In this document: piece after piece, positions 51,556 through 60,155 of the stretch
How positions within the stretch are numbered: position 1 is the stretch's first letter
How the letters are laid out: each line of letters starts with the position of its first letter
The notes under the pieces: model-generated
Database searches by the model: none
Seen by the model: only the letters and a program-made list of their open reading frames with translations
Told to the model about the DNA's origin: nothing
From: Bovifimicola ammoniilytica
Lineage (GTDB): Bacteria; Bacillota; Clostridia; Lachnospirales; Lachnospiraceae
NCBI RefSeq assembly: GCF_025567085.1
Contig: NZ_JAOQJN010000011.1
Span: 1-64,000 of the forward strand
Direction of reading: 5' to 3'
Length of the DNA stretch: 64,000 bases
Position numbers and translations under genes: made by a program

Positions 51556-52527
51556 TTATTTTCCAATATCTAAGCCTGAAACATCAATTCCTAATTCCTT
51601 AGCTATCTCTTCATTAACCTGTAATTCACATTTAGCTGCATCAAGATATTCTATCGGCATATCTTCAGGTGATGCTTCCCCTTTAAGAATCTTAGCTGCC
51701 ATCTTAGCTGTCTTCTTACCTAAGTTATAATAATCAATACCATATGTTGCAAGACCACCATTATCAACCATACCTGATTCACCAACAATACATGGAATCT
51801 TATTCTCTGTAGCAACCATTGAAACTGTTGACATACCAGCTGCAATCATATTATCTGTCGGAATATAGATAGCATCTACTTTTCCTACCATTGATTCTAC
51901 GACTGTCTGAATCTCATTTGAGTTAGATACTGTATATACTTTATATGTCATACTATTTGCTTCGATTTCTTTCTTAGCAATTTCAGCCTGGAATAAGGAG
52001 TTATCTTCTGCTGAATTGTAGAGGATACCTACTGTCTTACAATCAGGAATTAACTGTTTTAATAATGAAATCTGTTCTTTAATAGGCGTTAAATCTGATG
52101 TGCCTGTAACATTTGTGCCCGGTTTATCGTTAGAATCTACAAGTCCAGCTTCAGCAGGATCTGTAACTGCTGTAATGCAGATAGGAATATCTTCTGTCTT
52201 ACCTGCTATTGCCTGTGCTGCAGGAGTTGCGATTGCTAAAACCAAATCTTTTTTATCATTTACGAATTTTGATGCTATTGTATCACAAGCTGACTGATCA
52301 CCCTGTGCATTCTGCTGATCTATTTTAGCATCAATACCTTCTTCTTTAAGCCCGTCACAGAAACCCTTGTTAGCTGCGTCTAATGCAACATGCTCTGTTA
52401 ACTGTATAACCCCAACGTTATACTTTCCTTTTCCTGATCCCGAATCACTTGATGAACCGCAGCCTGCAAGCATACCTGCTACCATGGCTGATGTCATTGT
52501 CATAGCTATAATTTTCTTTAATTTCAT
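51556..52527 (-). CDS. ABC_sub_bind (PF04392) substrate-binding lipoprotein
   Basis: 323-aa lipoprotein: signal MKLKKIIAMTMTSAMVAGML, lipobox ending LAGC (about 20-23), Ser/Gly linker, then YNVGVIQLTEHVALDAANKGF, LAIATPAAQAIAG, VTDPAEAGLV and the VVGKVDAIYIPTDNMIA-like hinge segment. This family includes TrpX-type aromatic amino-acid binders; the ligand here is unknown. First gene of the importer operon with a palindrome in the promoter region (52566-52588). Confidence 0.93.
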   Translation of the reverse strand: MKLKKIIAMTMTSAMVAGMLAGCGSSSDSGSGKGKYNVGVIQLTEHVALDAANKGFCDGLKEEGIDAKIDQQNAQGDQSACDTIASKFVNDKKDLVLAIATPAAQAIAGKTEDIPICITAVTDPAEAGLVDSNDKPGTNVTGTSDLTPIKEQISLLKQLIPDCKTVGILYNSAEDNSLFQAEIAKKEIEANSMTYKVYTVSNSNEIQTVVESMVGKVDAIYIPTDNMIAAGMSTVSMVATENKIPCIVGESGMVDNGGLATYGIDYYNLGKKTAKMAAKILKGEASPEDMPIEYLDAAKCELQVNEEIAKELGIDVSGLDIGK

Positions 52528-52565
52528 ATTTTACCTCTTTCTTTTAACGCTTATAATATTTTCGA

Positions 52566-52588
52566 TTACGAACGCGTTGTATTCGTAA
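52566..52588. promoter_or_regulatory. palindromic operator candidate before the ABC importer
   Basis: TTACGAA (52566-52572) and TTCGTAA (52582-52588) with a 9-bp centre containing CGCGTT; about 40 bp before the binding-protein start. GC-containing palindrome in AT-rich DNA, likely a repressor site of unknown identity. Confidence 0.45.
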
Positions 52589-52727
52589 CACGTTAATGTA
52601 TAAAAGTATCATAAAACACCTTATAATTTTACAATGCTTTGTGCAAATAGTCAATATTTAAAAGGCATAGAGATTATTAACTTAGGAACTTAACACCTAA
52701 GATAAAACTTATCTTCTCAAAACGAAC

Positions 52728-54191
52728 TTATTCTGATGTATTTTTAGGCATAATTATACAATCATCATCAATCGTACAATCAGGCGACAACTCTCTAAGA
52801 TAGTCTAATACATCTGTCTTATTCTTCTCATCTTCTAAATACAATGTCTTATAATTACTCTGCATACAAGGAACGTATGTCATTGACTTTAAACCGCTAA
52901 TATCAATTTTCAAATTAATCATTCCATTATATTTCGTCTCACCATTAAACCAGAAATCACCAAGACTATATACAACTGGCTTACCATCTATATATTCCAT
53001 TCCCTGAAGAACATGAGGGTGTCCTCCTATTATGGCATCTACTCCCGAAGCAATCATCTTCTGTGCAATCTCATGCTGGTATGCTTCGAAGTATTTACTG
53101 TCCTCCGTTCCCCAATGTATGTATGCTATAAGATAATCACATTGTTTGTCTGCACTTGCAATTACTTCATTTAATCTTGTATCATCATACATAAGAAAAA
53201 TACCTGCTGAATCTTCTTTAGCTCCCGGTGTATATCTTACCTTTTCTGCACGACTTGCTGATACGAACCCAATCTTAATACCATTTACCACGTAATATAC
53301 TACTTTCTCGGCTTCATTCGAATTTCTTCCACCTCCAACTGTTGTTATTCCTGCATTTCTAATTATATCAATTGTATCTTCAAATGCTTCATGTCCGAAA
53401 TCGTATACATGATTATTAGCAAGTGATACTATATCAGCTCCCAATTCATTAAGGATTTTAACTCTTTCAGGTTTCGCCCTGAATGTGTACATTTTCCCAG
53501 GTATTGCACTTCCCCTGTCACTTATGGAGAACTCATTATTAAGCATAAATATATCCGCCTCGTTACATTGTTCTATTATCTTCTCACTTATGCAATCCTT
53601 TAGTCCTGAAGTGGTATCATAATAATCTAATACAAAACCATCTTCCGCAAGGCATATATCTCCTGCAAATAACAGACTGACTTCATCCGTCTTTTTTGCA
53701 TCCTTATGTATATCTTCTTTATCTTCAAGAAATTCATCACATAAAACAAACAGGGATTTCCCTGTCTGAATATAAAAATCCCTGTTTATATTGTTACCAC
53801 TTAAACCCAGTTCACTTACAACCTTTAAACTGTACTGTTTAGTAAACCATTCCACGAAATCTTTTGTTGATTTATCCGATTGTTTTATTTCCAGATATTG
53901 TTTTACTATATCTAACTTATCTATAAGTTTATTTTTTGAATTATCTAATGTTGTTACTTTAAAATCATTTGCATCTTCCTTACCATCCTTAGATATTTCT
54001 ATATTATTTTCAGTACTGTCTCCAGATGATTCATCAGCATTTTCTTTTATTGCATTCTCATCATTTGATGTAATACAATAAGTATTAACCTGGATACTTA
54101 TTGTATTGAGTTTATCATTAAATATACCTAATATTGAAATAAGAAAAATAACTATTATAGATACAATACTAATTGCTTTCCTGTTGTTCAT
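52728..54191 (-). CDS. CapA-family (PGA_cap) membrane-anchored protein
   Basis: 487-aa protein with an N-terminal TM anchor (about 8-26, SIVSIIVIFLISILGIF), a low-complexity spacer rich in Asp, Asn, Glu and Lys, and a C-terminal PGA_cap metallophosphoesterase-like domain from SLLFAGDICLAEDG. Metal-site-like residues are visible in NNEFSIS, SLANNHVYDFGHEA, IHWGTED and GGHPHVLQGME. In Bacillus CapA takes part in poly-gamma-glutamate capsule synthesis, but no capB/capC is near, so the activity is open. The start overlaps the preceding GGDEF gene by 23 nt, with GGGAGG as SD. Confidence 0.88.
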   Translation of the reverse strand: MNNRKAISIVSIIVIFLISILGIFNDKLNTISIQVNTYCITSNDENAIKENADESSGDSTENNIEISKDGKEDANDFKVTTLDNSKNKLIDKLDIVKQYLEIKQSDKSTKDFVEWFTKQYSLKVVSELGLSGNNINRDFYIQTGKSLFVLCDEFLEDKEDIHKDAKKTDEVSLLFAGDICLAEDGFVLDYYDTTSGLKDCISEKIIEQCNEADIFMLNNEFSISDRGSAIPGKMYTFRAKPERVKILNELGADIVSLANNHVYDFGHEAFEDTIDIIRNAGITTVGGGRNSNEAEKVVYYVVNGIKIGFVSASRAEKVRYTPGAKEDSAGIFLMYDDTRLNEVIASADKQCDYLIAYIHWGTEDSKYFEAYQHEIAQKMIASGVDAIIGGHPHVLQGMEYIDGKPVVYSLGDFWFNGETKYNGMINLKIDISGLKSMTYVPCMQSNYKTLYLEDEKNKTDVLDYLRELSPDCTIDDDCIIMPKNTSE

Positions 54192-57100
54192 CTATATCCT
54201 CCCAGAATATGTAACTTCCTTTTCGATTTTTCTTCATAAAGTATAATGCCTTGTCTGCTTTCTGCAGTGTCTCCATAACACTTTCGTTACTTGCACTATA
54301 TGATATAGCTATACCAATTGAACATGAAACCAATTTATTATGAGGAATATTTACATCTTGTTTTATATATTTACTAACAACATCAACAAATCCATCACTA
54401 ATTTTGTTATATATGTCATCAGCCACCTTGAATACCTGTTCTTTAGAAACATTATTCAATACAACAACAAACTCGTCTCCACCATATCTTACGGCATATC
54501 CGATTTTATTACTAACACTACTAAACACCTTAGCAAATTCTACCAATACCACGTCTCCGACATCATGACCGAATGTATCATTATAGTATTTGAAATTATC
54601 AAGGTCAGCATATAGAATTGCAATAGAATTATTACAATTACTATGTTCATCTATCTTCTTAGCAAAACCCTGTCTGTTATATAGTCCGGTAAGCATATCT
54701 GTAATTGCTAAAGAGTTAAGTTTCTCATTAATTTCTATAATATTCTTTCTGGATTTAATTCTTTCAATTCCACTTGATAGCTGTATTATAGCAGTTTTAA
54801 TGATTACAAGATCATCATCTGATAAAAATATTCTGCTTCTTCTGAAATTCTTATGCATATTAACTGTTGCTAAAAATACAGAATTAACTCCTTGTTCATC
54901 CATAACAGGAACTCCTACCAGAGTAACTATTTTATTCTTGCCAAATAATGATATAATTCTATTAAATTCTAAGAATGACTTATCTGTTCTGTTAACAATA
55001 AATGATCTCTTCATAAGATTCATAAAATCAAATATATCATTATATGAAGCTGATATATCTTTTCTTAACTCCTTGTATAATTCATCTACATCATCTTTTT
55101 TTCTCTCAAGCATAAGGATACTATCAAAATTAAAATTATTTTGTAGCGTTATCATTGTATTCTCTATCAATGTACCTGTATCATTATCCTCTTTATTAAG
55201 CATCTCTTGAAGGAATGACAAAAATTTAATATCTTTCTTACGTTCTGATAACTGTTTCTCCTTACCTACATTATATGATAAGTCAATTAAAGACTCGAGT
55301 GGAACATTTAAAAGTCCCGAAGTAACAGGTCTTGAATTTATATTTTTGCCATCAATTATATACATAATGTTCTGCATCTTAACTACGTATCCATTTTCTC
55401 TACAATAGCTTAATCCATTTTCTAAAACTTCAGATGCTTTGGCTTCGTCACCACATTTTTTACAAAATCTGTAATATTCTGTGGTAAAGCTTGTAATAAT
55501 ATAGAACATAGCACCCTTGCATACTTCAAAATATGAGTCAGCTGCCTCAAAATATTCTCCCGCTTGCTCATAATCTCCATTATTAACATTTAAAATACCA
55601 TTTATAAAATTGTAAATCATCAAATCTTCATGCCAATATGCATAATCTACCTCTTCTCCCTCATCAGGATATAGCAAGTGACTTATTCTAATCTCCATAT
55701 TGCTAAGACATTTATATGCACGATATTCATTACCAACCATATAGTAAGAAAATGCCTGCAGACCATATAACTTAGACGCATTACATATCTGTATGGTTTC
55801 AATCTCAAGGTTGTCTAACATCTTAAATATTGTATCAAAATAATTGCATGCCGATATAAAATCCTGAACACAAATACAATTAATCGCCATATTATAAAGT
55901 GCTTCTGCAATTCCCTCTGCGTTCCTATTCTTAATCAGAATATCTATGGCATTACTGAAATATTCATTAGCCTTTGTATGTTGTTCAGATATTATACTGT
56001 TATAACCCATTCCAAGATACAGGTTGGCTCTTCGTCTTAAGTCACCGTCAAGCATATTAATCTTTAGCTTCTCATTATAGAATCTGCTGCCACATTTATG
56101 GTAACCTTTCTCTGAAAACAAAACTATATATTTCGTATAAGCAGATGTTAAAAAATTATAGTTACCTAACATTTTACCTACAGCAATTCCATTCTTAAAT
56201 GTCTCTGATTCCTTACAATTAATAAAATGTCTGATTGATTCATCATCATTATCATATCCAAAAATTGTATAATATGCGTAAGTATTAAGATAATTATATT
56301 TTTTAAGCTTTCTTAATATTTCTTCATTAACTCTTACCTTGCTGAAATCTACTGTGAACACATCTCTCCAACCACTAAATTGTGCAGCTTCCCTTATCAT
56401 CTCTGCATTGAATTCCAGATTTTCATCACCTAACTTCTTAGAGATTGCTATACATCTGTCTGCATATTTATATGCTAAATCTGACTGTGTCATATTCATC
56501 TGAGCAAGTCCACATATATAATTATAGGTATAGCTCTCATATAAGTCAGTCTCCCCGTTATAGAGTGGCAGCATCTTCTCACAATTAAGCATTGCAGAAT
56601 TATTATCATCCTCTAAAACATTACAAAGTGACCTGATTACATAAAAATCAAACTTATCCTTATTCTCTATATTAAGTTTTTCTTCTGCAATCCTGCTATT
56701 TATTATTCCCATATAATGTTCAGCATCTTCTAATGCTAACATAAGGTAAAGGTTTCTTAATTTAACCAGGTAGTCTCTAAAAAAACGTCTGTTTGGTATA
56801 AATGTCGAACGATAATTACCATAATCTAATTCTTTATCACTCTTCCACTCAAATATTATATTCATATCCTCTGCCTTATTAATCATCTTATTAAAGTATT
56901 CTTCAATATAAGAAAGTGGAGATTGTAATTCATTATATATAATCAGTAACTTTATATTAAGTCCTTCGATATTATTCATTAATTCATTAATAACTTTCAT
57001 CGATGACTTTCCTGCATACTGGAATCGGTCAAGTACAATAAGTAATGGTGTTTTTAGTGATATATAACTATAACATTTGATAATTGACTGTATGAATTTC

Positions 57101-57495
57101 TTCATCTCATAATGAACCTCTGATGTTATAATCTGTTCCGTTCTATGTGCCACGCCTGTTGAAAGGTAAGAAACAAATATCTCTTTATGGAGTGAATATA
57201 CATCGCATCTGTCTATAAATTCACTTACGTTCATATCATTCGAAAAAAACTTCTGGTAATAATATCGTATACCATTTATTAATGGTTCATAAGGTTCTTT
57301 AATGTCATTTTTAGAATATCTATGATATAAAAGACCTTTCTTATAGACATCACCAACAATTTTCTCAATATCTTCAAGTCTCATATCCAACATATTATAA
57401 TGTTTCACAAACATTATCTTCTCTGTTGACATATTATCATCAGTCACATATGAATAAAATAAATTCTTAATATAATTTGTGTGATTCAAATTCAT
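54169..57495 (-). CDS. large GGDEF protein with degenerate AAA, TPR and GAF regions
   Basis: 1108-aa cytoplasmic protein. Residues about 50-230 resemble an AAA_16/STAND module (KTPLLIVLDRFQYAGKSS in place of a Walker B) but no Walker A GKT/S loop is visible. About 280-740 are TPR-like helical repeats (e.g. GIAEALYNMAINCICVQDF). About 790-930 look GAF-like. The GGDEF domain is at about 945-1100 with an intact RYGGDEFVVVL, ITDMLTGLYNRQGF and LYADLDNFKYYND, so diguanylate cyclase activity is expected. The ATG at 57495 is very close to GAGGG; TTG two codons later is an alternative. Overlaps capA downstream. Confidence 0.88.
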   Translation of the reverse strand: MNLNHTNYIKNLFYSYVTDDNMSTEKIMFVKHYNMLDMRLEDIEKIVGDVYKKGLLYHRYSKNDIKEPYEPLINGIRYYYQKFFSNDMNVSEFIDRCDVYSLHKEIFVSYLSTGVAHRTEQIITSEVHYEMKKFIQSIIKCYSYISLKTPLLIVLDRFQYAGKSSMKVINELMNNIEGLNIKLLIIYNELQSPLSYIEEYFNKMINKAEDMNIIFEWKSDKELDYGNYRSTFIPNRRFFRDYLVKLRNLYLMLALEDAEHYMGIINSRIAEEKLNIENKDKFDFYVIRSLCNVLEDDNNSAMLNCEKMLPLYNGETDLYESYTYNYICGLAQMNMTQSDLAYKYADRCIAISKKLGDENLEFNAEMIREAAQFSGWRDVFTVDFSKVRVNEEILRKLKKYNYLNTYAYYTIFGYDNDDESIRHFINCKESETFKNGIAVGKMLGNYNFLTSAYTKYIVLFSEKGYHKCGSRFYNEKLKINMLDGDLRRRANLYLGMGYNSIISEQHTKANEYFSNAIDILIKNRNAEGIAEALYNMAINCICVQDFISACNYFDTIFKMLDNLEIETIQICNASKLYGLQAFSYYMVGNEYRAYKCLSNMEIRISHLLYPDEGEEVDYAYWHEDLMIYNFINGILNVNNGDYEQAGEYFEAADSYFEVCKGAMFYIITSFTTEYYRFCKKCGDEAKASEVLENGLSYCRENGYVVKMQNIMYIIDGKNINSRPVTSGLLNVPLESLIDLSYNVGKEKQLSERKKDIKFLSFLQEMLNKEDNDTGTLIENTMITLQNNFNFDSILMLERKKDDVDELYKELRKDISASYNDIFDFMNLMKRSFIVNRTDKSFLEFNRIISLFGKNKIVTLVGVPVMDEQGVNSVFLATVNMHKNFRRSRIFLSDDDLVIIKTAIIQLSSGIERIKSRKNIIEINEKLNSLAITDMLTGLYNRQGFAKKIDEHSNCNNSIAILYADLDNFKYYNDTFGHDVGDVVLVEFAKVFSSVSNKIGYAVRYGGDEFVVVLNNVSKEQVFKVADDIYNKISDGFVDVVSKYIKQDVNIPHNKLVSCSIGIAISYSASNESVMETLQKADKALYFMKKNRKGSYIFWEDIDEQQESN

Positions 57496-57624
57496 CCCTC
57501 ACGGTCCATATAATGTATTTATCAAAAGTAGTAAATGCTACTATTATTTCTATTCTACTATATTTTTAAAATATAATCAACTTATCTTTATTTCAAATCC
57601 AGGCATAAGTTTTAATATTTTTAT

Positions 57625-57669
57625 AACTATATGTTGTGGTTTCCTATTGACACCGCAACTAAATGTTGT
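57625..57669 (+). promoter_or_regulatory. tandem NrdR boxes upstream of nrdD
   Basis: AACTATATGTTGT (57625-57637) and AACTAAATGTTGT (57657-57669), 32 bp apart centre to centre (three helical turns), matching the clostridial form of the NrdR palindrome. They flank and overlap the promoter. The rest of the 57496-57868 spacer holds the promoter and the type-A repeat. Confidence 0.7.
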
Positions 57670-57674
57670 ATAAT
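57647..57674 (+). promoter_or_regulatory. sigma-A promoter of nrdD
   Basis: Consensus TTGACA (57647-57652), 16-bp spacer, TATAAT (57669-57674). Box 2 of the NrdR pair fills the spacer. Confidence 0.8.
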
Positions 57675-57718
57675 AATTTTATATTTTATTACTTATCGAA
57701 TTGAGATAGTAATTTGAA

Positions 57719-57863
57719 AATAGTGTGAAAAATAATGCAGATGCGATTATTGTTCACACGGCTATTTGTTTCTGAGCGAAAGCAAATAGCTTTATGGCAG
57801 ATGAGAAATCTCCTGTGCAAATTTCTCATCGCTTCATCTCAATAAGTTGCTCAGAAATGGAGA
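57719..57863 (+). repeat. type-A structured repeat, full copy in the nrdD leader
   Basis: 145 nt: hairpin 1 with stem GTGTGAA (57723-57729) / TTCACAC (57753-57759); hairpin 2 GCTATTTG...CAAATAGC around TTTCTGAGCGAAAG; hairpin 3 GATGAGAAAT (57800-57809) / ATTTCTCATC (57821-57830); then TTGCTCAGAAATGGAG, which is the nrdD SD. TTTCTGAGC in loop 2 can also pair with GCTCAGAAA next to the SD. 57756-57793 is identical to the copy at 63771-63916. Confidence 0.85.
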
Positions 57864-57868
57864 TTCCT

Positions 57869-60031
57869 ATGAAAATAATTAAACGAAGCGGTGCAGAAGT
57901 CCAATTTGACATAAGAAAAATATCTGCCGCAGTAAAAAAAGCTAATGAAGGTGTAATTGACAGTGAAAAACTTACTAACGAACAGATTGAGATAATCTCT
58001 GAAAACGTCACTAAAATATGCAGTGATATGGAACGTTCTCTTAATGTAGAAGAAATTCAGGATTTAGTAGAGAATCAGATAATGAATGAGAAAGCATTTG
58101 CAGTGGCTAGAAATTATATTACTTACAGATATAAACGTGCATTAGTAAGAAAATCTAATTCTACCGACGAACAGATTCTAAGTCTTCTTCAATTTGATAA
58201 CGAAGAAGTTAAACAGGAAAATTCTAACAAGAATCCTATGGTAAACAGCGTACAGCGTGACTATATGGCAGGTGAAGTAAGCAAGGATATAACAAAAAGA
58301 TTCCTGCTTCCCGAGGATATTTTAGATGCTCATGAAAAAGGAATTATACATTTTCATGATGCAGATTATTTTGCACAGCATATGCACAACTGCTGTCTTA
58401 TTAACCTTGAAGATATGCTCCAGAATGGAACTGTAATAAGTGAGACCACTATTGAGAAACCTCACAGTTTCTCAACTGCCTGTAATATTGCTACACAGAG
58501 CATTGCTCAGATAGCAAGTTCACAATATGGTGGTCAGAGCATAACCCTTTCACATTTAGTTCCATTTGTACAGGTAAGCCGTGAGAAATTTCGTCGTGAG
58601 GTGCGTGACGAATTCATTGCAACCGGTATTGAAGCTACTGAAGAAACGATTAATAAAGTTGCTGAACTCAGAGTCAGAAAAGAAATTAAACAGGGTGTCC
58701 AGATGATTCAATATCAGGTCATAACCCTTATGACAACTAACGGCCAGGCTCCTTTCATCACAATATTTATGTATCTTGATGAAGTTCCTGAAGGACAATT
58801 ACGTGATGACTTAGCACTTGTGACCGAAGAAGTTCTTCGCCAGCGAATAATAGGTATTAAAAATGAAAAGGGTGTATATATTACTCCTGCTTTTCCTAAG
58901 CTTATCTATGTTCTTGAAGAAGATAACATACATAAGGACAGTAAATATTGGTATCTTACTAAGCTAGCTGCCGAATGTACTGCTAAGAGAATGGTTCCTG
59001 ACTACATATCAGAGAAAATCATGAAGAAACTTAAAGATGGTAATTGCTATCCTTGTATGGGCTGCCGTTCATTCTTAACTGTATATAAAGACGAGAATGA
59101 TAAATATAAATTCTACGGAAGATTTAATCAGGGAGTCGTTACACTTAACTTAGTCGATGTAGCTTGTTCATCCGGTGGAGATTATGATAAGTTCTGGAAG
59201 ATATTAGATGAACGTCTTGATTTATGCAAACGTGCACTTATGTGTCGTCACAACCGTCTTAAAGGTACTCCATCAGATGTCGCACCTATCTTATGGCAAT
59301 ATGGTGCATTAGCGAGATTAAAGAAAGGTGAAACCATAGACAAGTTATTATATAATGGTTATTCTACTATTTCTCTTGGATATGCCGGTCTATATGAGTG
59401 TACTAAATATATGACTGGCAAGTCACATGTTGACCCTGATGGTAAGACTTTCGCACTCAAAGTAATGCATTGTCTTAACGATGCCTGCCATAAATGGGCT
59501 GATGAGACAAATATTGACTTCAGCCTTTACGGAACACCACTTGAGTCTACTACTTATAAATTTGCTAAATGCTTACAGAAACGATTTGGCAAAATTCCCG
59601 GTGTAACCGATAGAAACTACATTACAAACAGTTATCACGTTCATGTAACTGAACAAATTGATGCATTTACCAAGCTTAAATTTGAATCAGAATTTCAAGA
59701 ATTATCCCCAGGTGGTGCAATCAGTTATGTCGAAGTACCAAATCTTCAAAACAACCTAGATGCCGTACTGGAAGTAATGAAATATATCTATGACAACATA
59801 ATGTATGCTGAACTTAATACTAAGAGTGATTATTGTCAGGTCTGTGATTATAACGGAGAAATTCAGATTGTTACTGATGATGATGGTAAACTCGTATGGG
59901 AATGTCCTAACTGTGGTAACCGTAATCAGGATAAAATGAATGTTGCCAGAAGAACTTGTGGTTATATAGGTACACAATTCTGGAATCAGGGACGTACACA
60001 GGAGATTAAAGACAGAGTATTACATTTATAA
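57869..60031 (+). CDS. nrdD: anaerobic (class III) ribonucleoside-triphosphate reductase
   Basis: 720-aa glycyl-radical enzyme making dNTPs without oxygen. N-terminal ATP-cone (IIKRSGAEVQFDIRKI), the barrel with HFHDADYFAQHMHNC and PCMGCRSFL, a C-terminal zinc ribbon (YCQVCDYNGE and WECPNCGNRN) and the glycyl-radical loop RRTCGYIGTQFWNQGR. The start is at 57869 (GGAG 6 nt upstream). The longer frame from 57794 reads through the repeat (MADEKSPV) and is not part of NrdD. Two NrdR boxes indicate repression when dATP is abundant. The NrdG activase is not adjacent. Confidence 0.96.
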   Translation: MKIIKRSGAEVQFDIRKISAAVKKANEGVIDSEKLTNEQIEIISENVTKICSDMERSLNVEEIQDLVENQIMNEKAFAVARNYITYRYKRALVRKSNSTDEQILSLLQFDNEEVKQENSNKNPMVNSVQRDYMAGEVSKDITKRFLLPEDILDAHEKGIIHFHDADYFAQHMHNCCLINLEDMLQNGTVISETTIEKPHSFSTACNIATQSIAQIASSQYGGQSITLSHLVPFVQVSREKFRREVRDEFIATGIEATEETINKVAELRVRKEIKQGVQMIQYQVITLMTTNGQAPFITIFMYLDEVPEGQLRDDLALVTEEVLRQRIIGIKNEKGVYITPAFPKLIYVLEEDNIHKDSKYWYLTKLAAECTAKRMVPDYISEKIMKKLKDGNCYPCMGCRSFLTVYKDENDKYKFYGRFNQGVVTLNLVDVACSSGGDYDKFWKILDERLDLCKRALMCRHNRLKGTPSDVAPILWQYGALARLKKGETIDKLLYNGYSTISLGYAGLYECTKYMTGKSHVDPDGKTFALKVMHCLNDACHKWADETNIDFSLYGTPLESTTYKFAKCLQKRFGKIPGVTDRNYITNSYHVHVTEQIDAFTKLKFESEFQELSPGGAISYVEVPNLQNNLDAVLEVMKYIYDNIMYAELNTKSDYCQVCDYNGEIQIVTDDDGKLVWECPNCGNRNQDKMNVARRTCGYIGTQFWNQGRTQEIKDRVLHL

Positions 60032-60034
60032 TTA

Positions 60035-60108
60035 TTTGAGTACATTTAAAGACACACACTTAAACCGATGTATCCGGCTTAAGTGTGTGTCTTTTGAATG
60101 TACTCAAA
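60035..60108. terminator. bidirectional terminator between nrdD and the EAL gene
   Basis: TTTGAGTACATTTAAAGACA arm from 60035 and its complement ending at CTCAAA 60108; the inner arms ACACACACTTAA / TTAAGTGTGTGT pair fully. A/T ends on both sides serve both convergent genes. Confidence 0.88.
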
Positions 60109-60155
60109 ATTTGATTCAAAAAAAAGATATCTTACAAATTTTCCTGACCATTTTC

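Noticed and set aside
57794..57868. NrdD N-terminal extension MADEKSPV...
   Set aside because: The extension is repeat sequence also found before an unrelated ABC ATPase; the SD fits the later ATG. Kept only as a finding.
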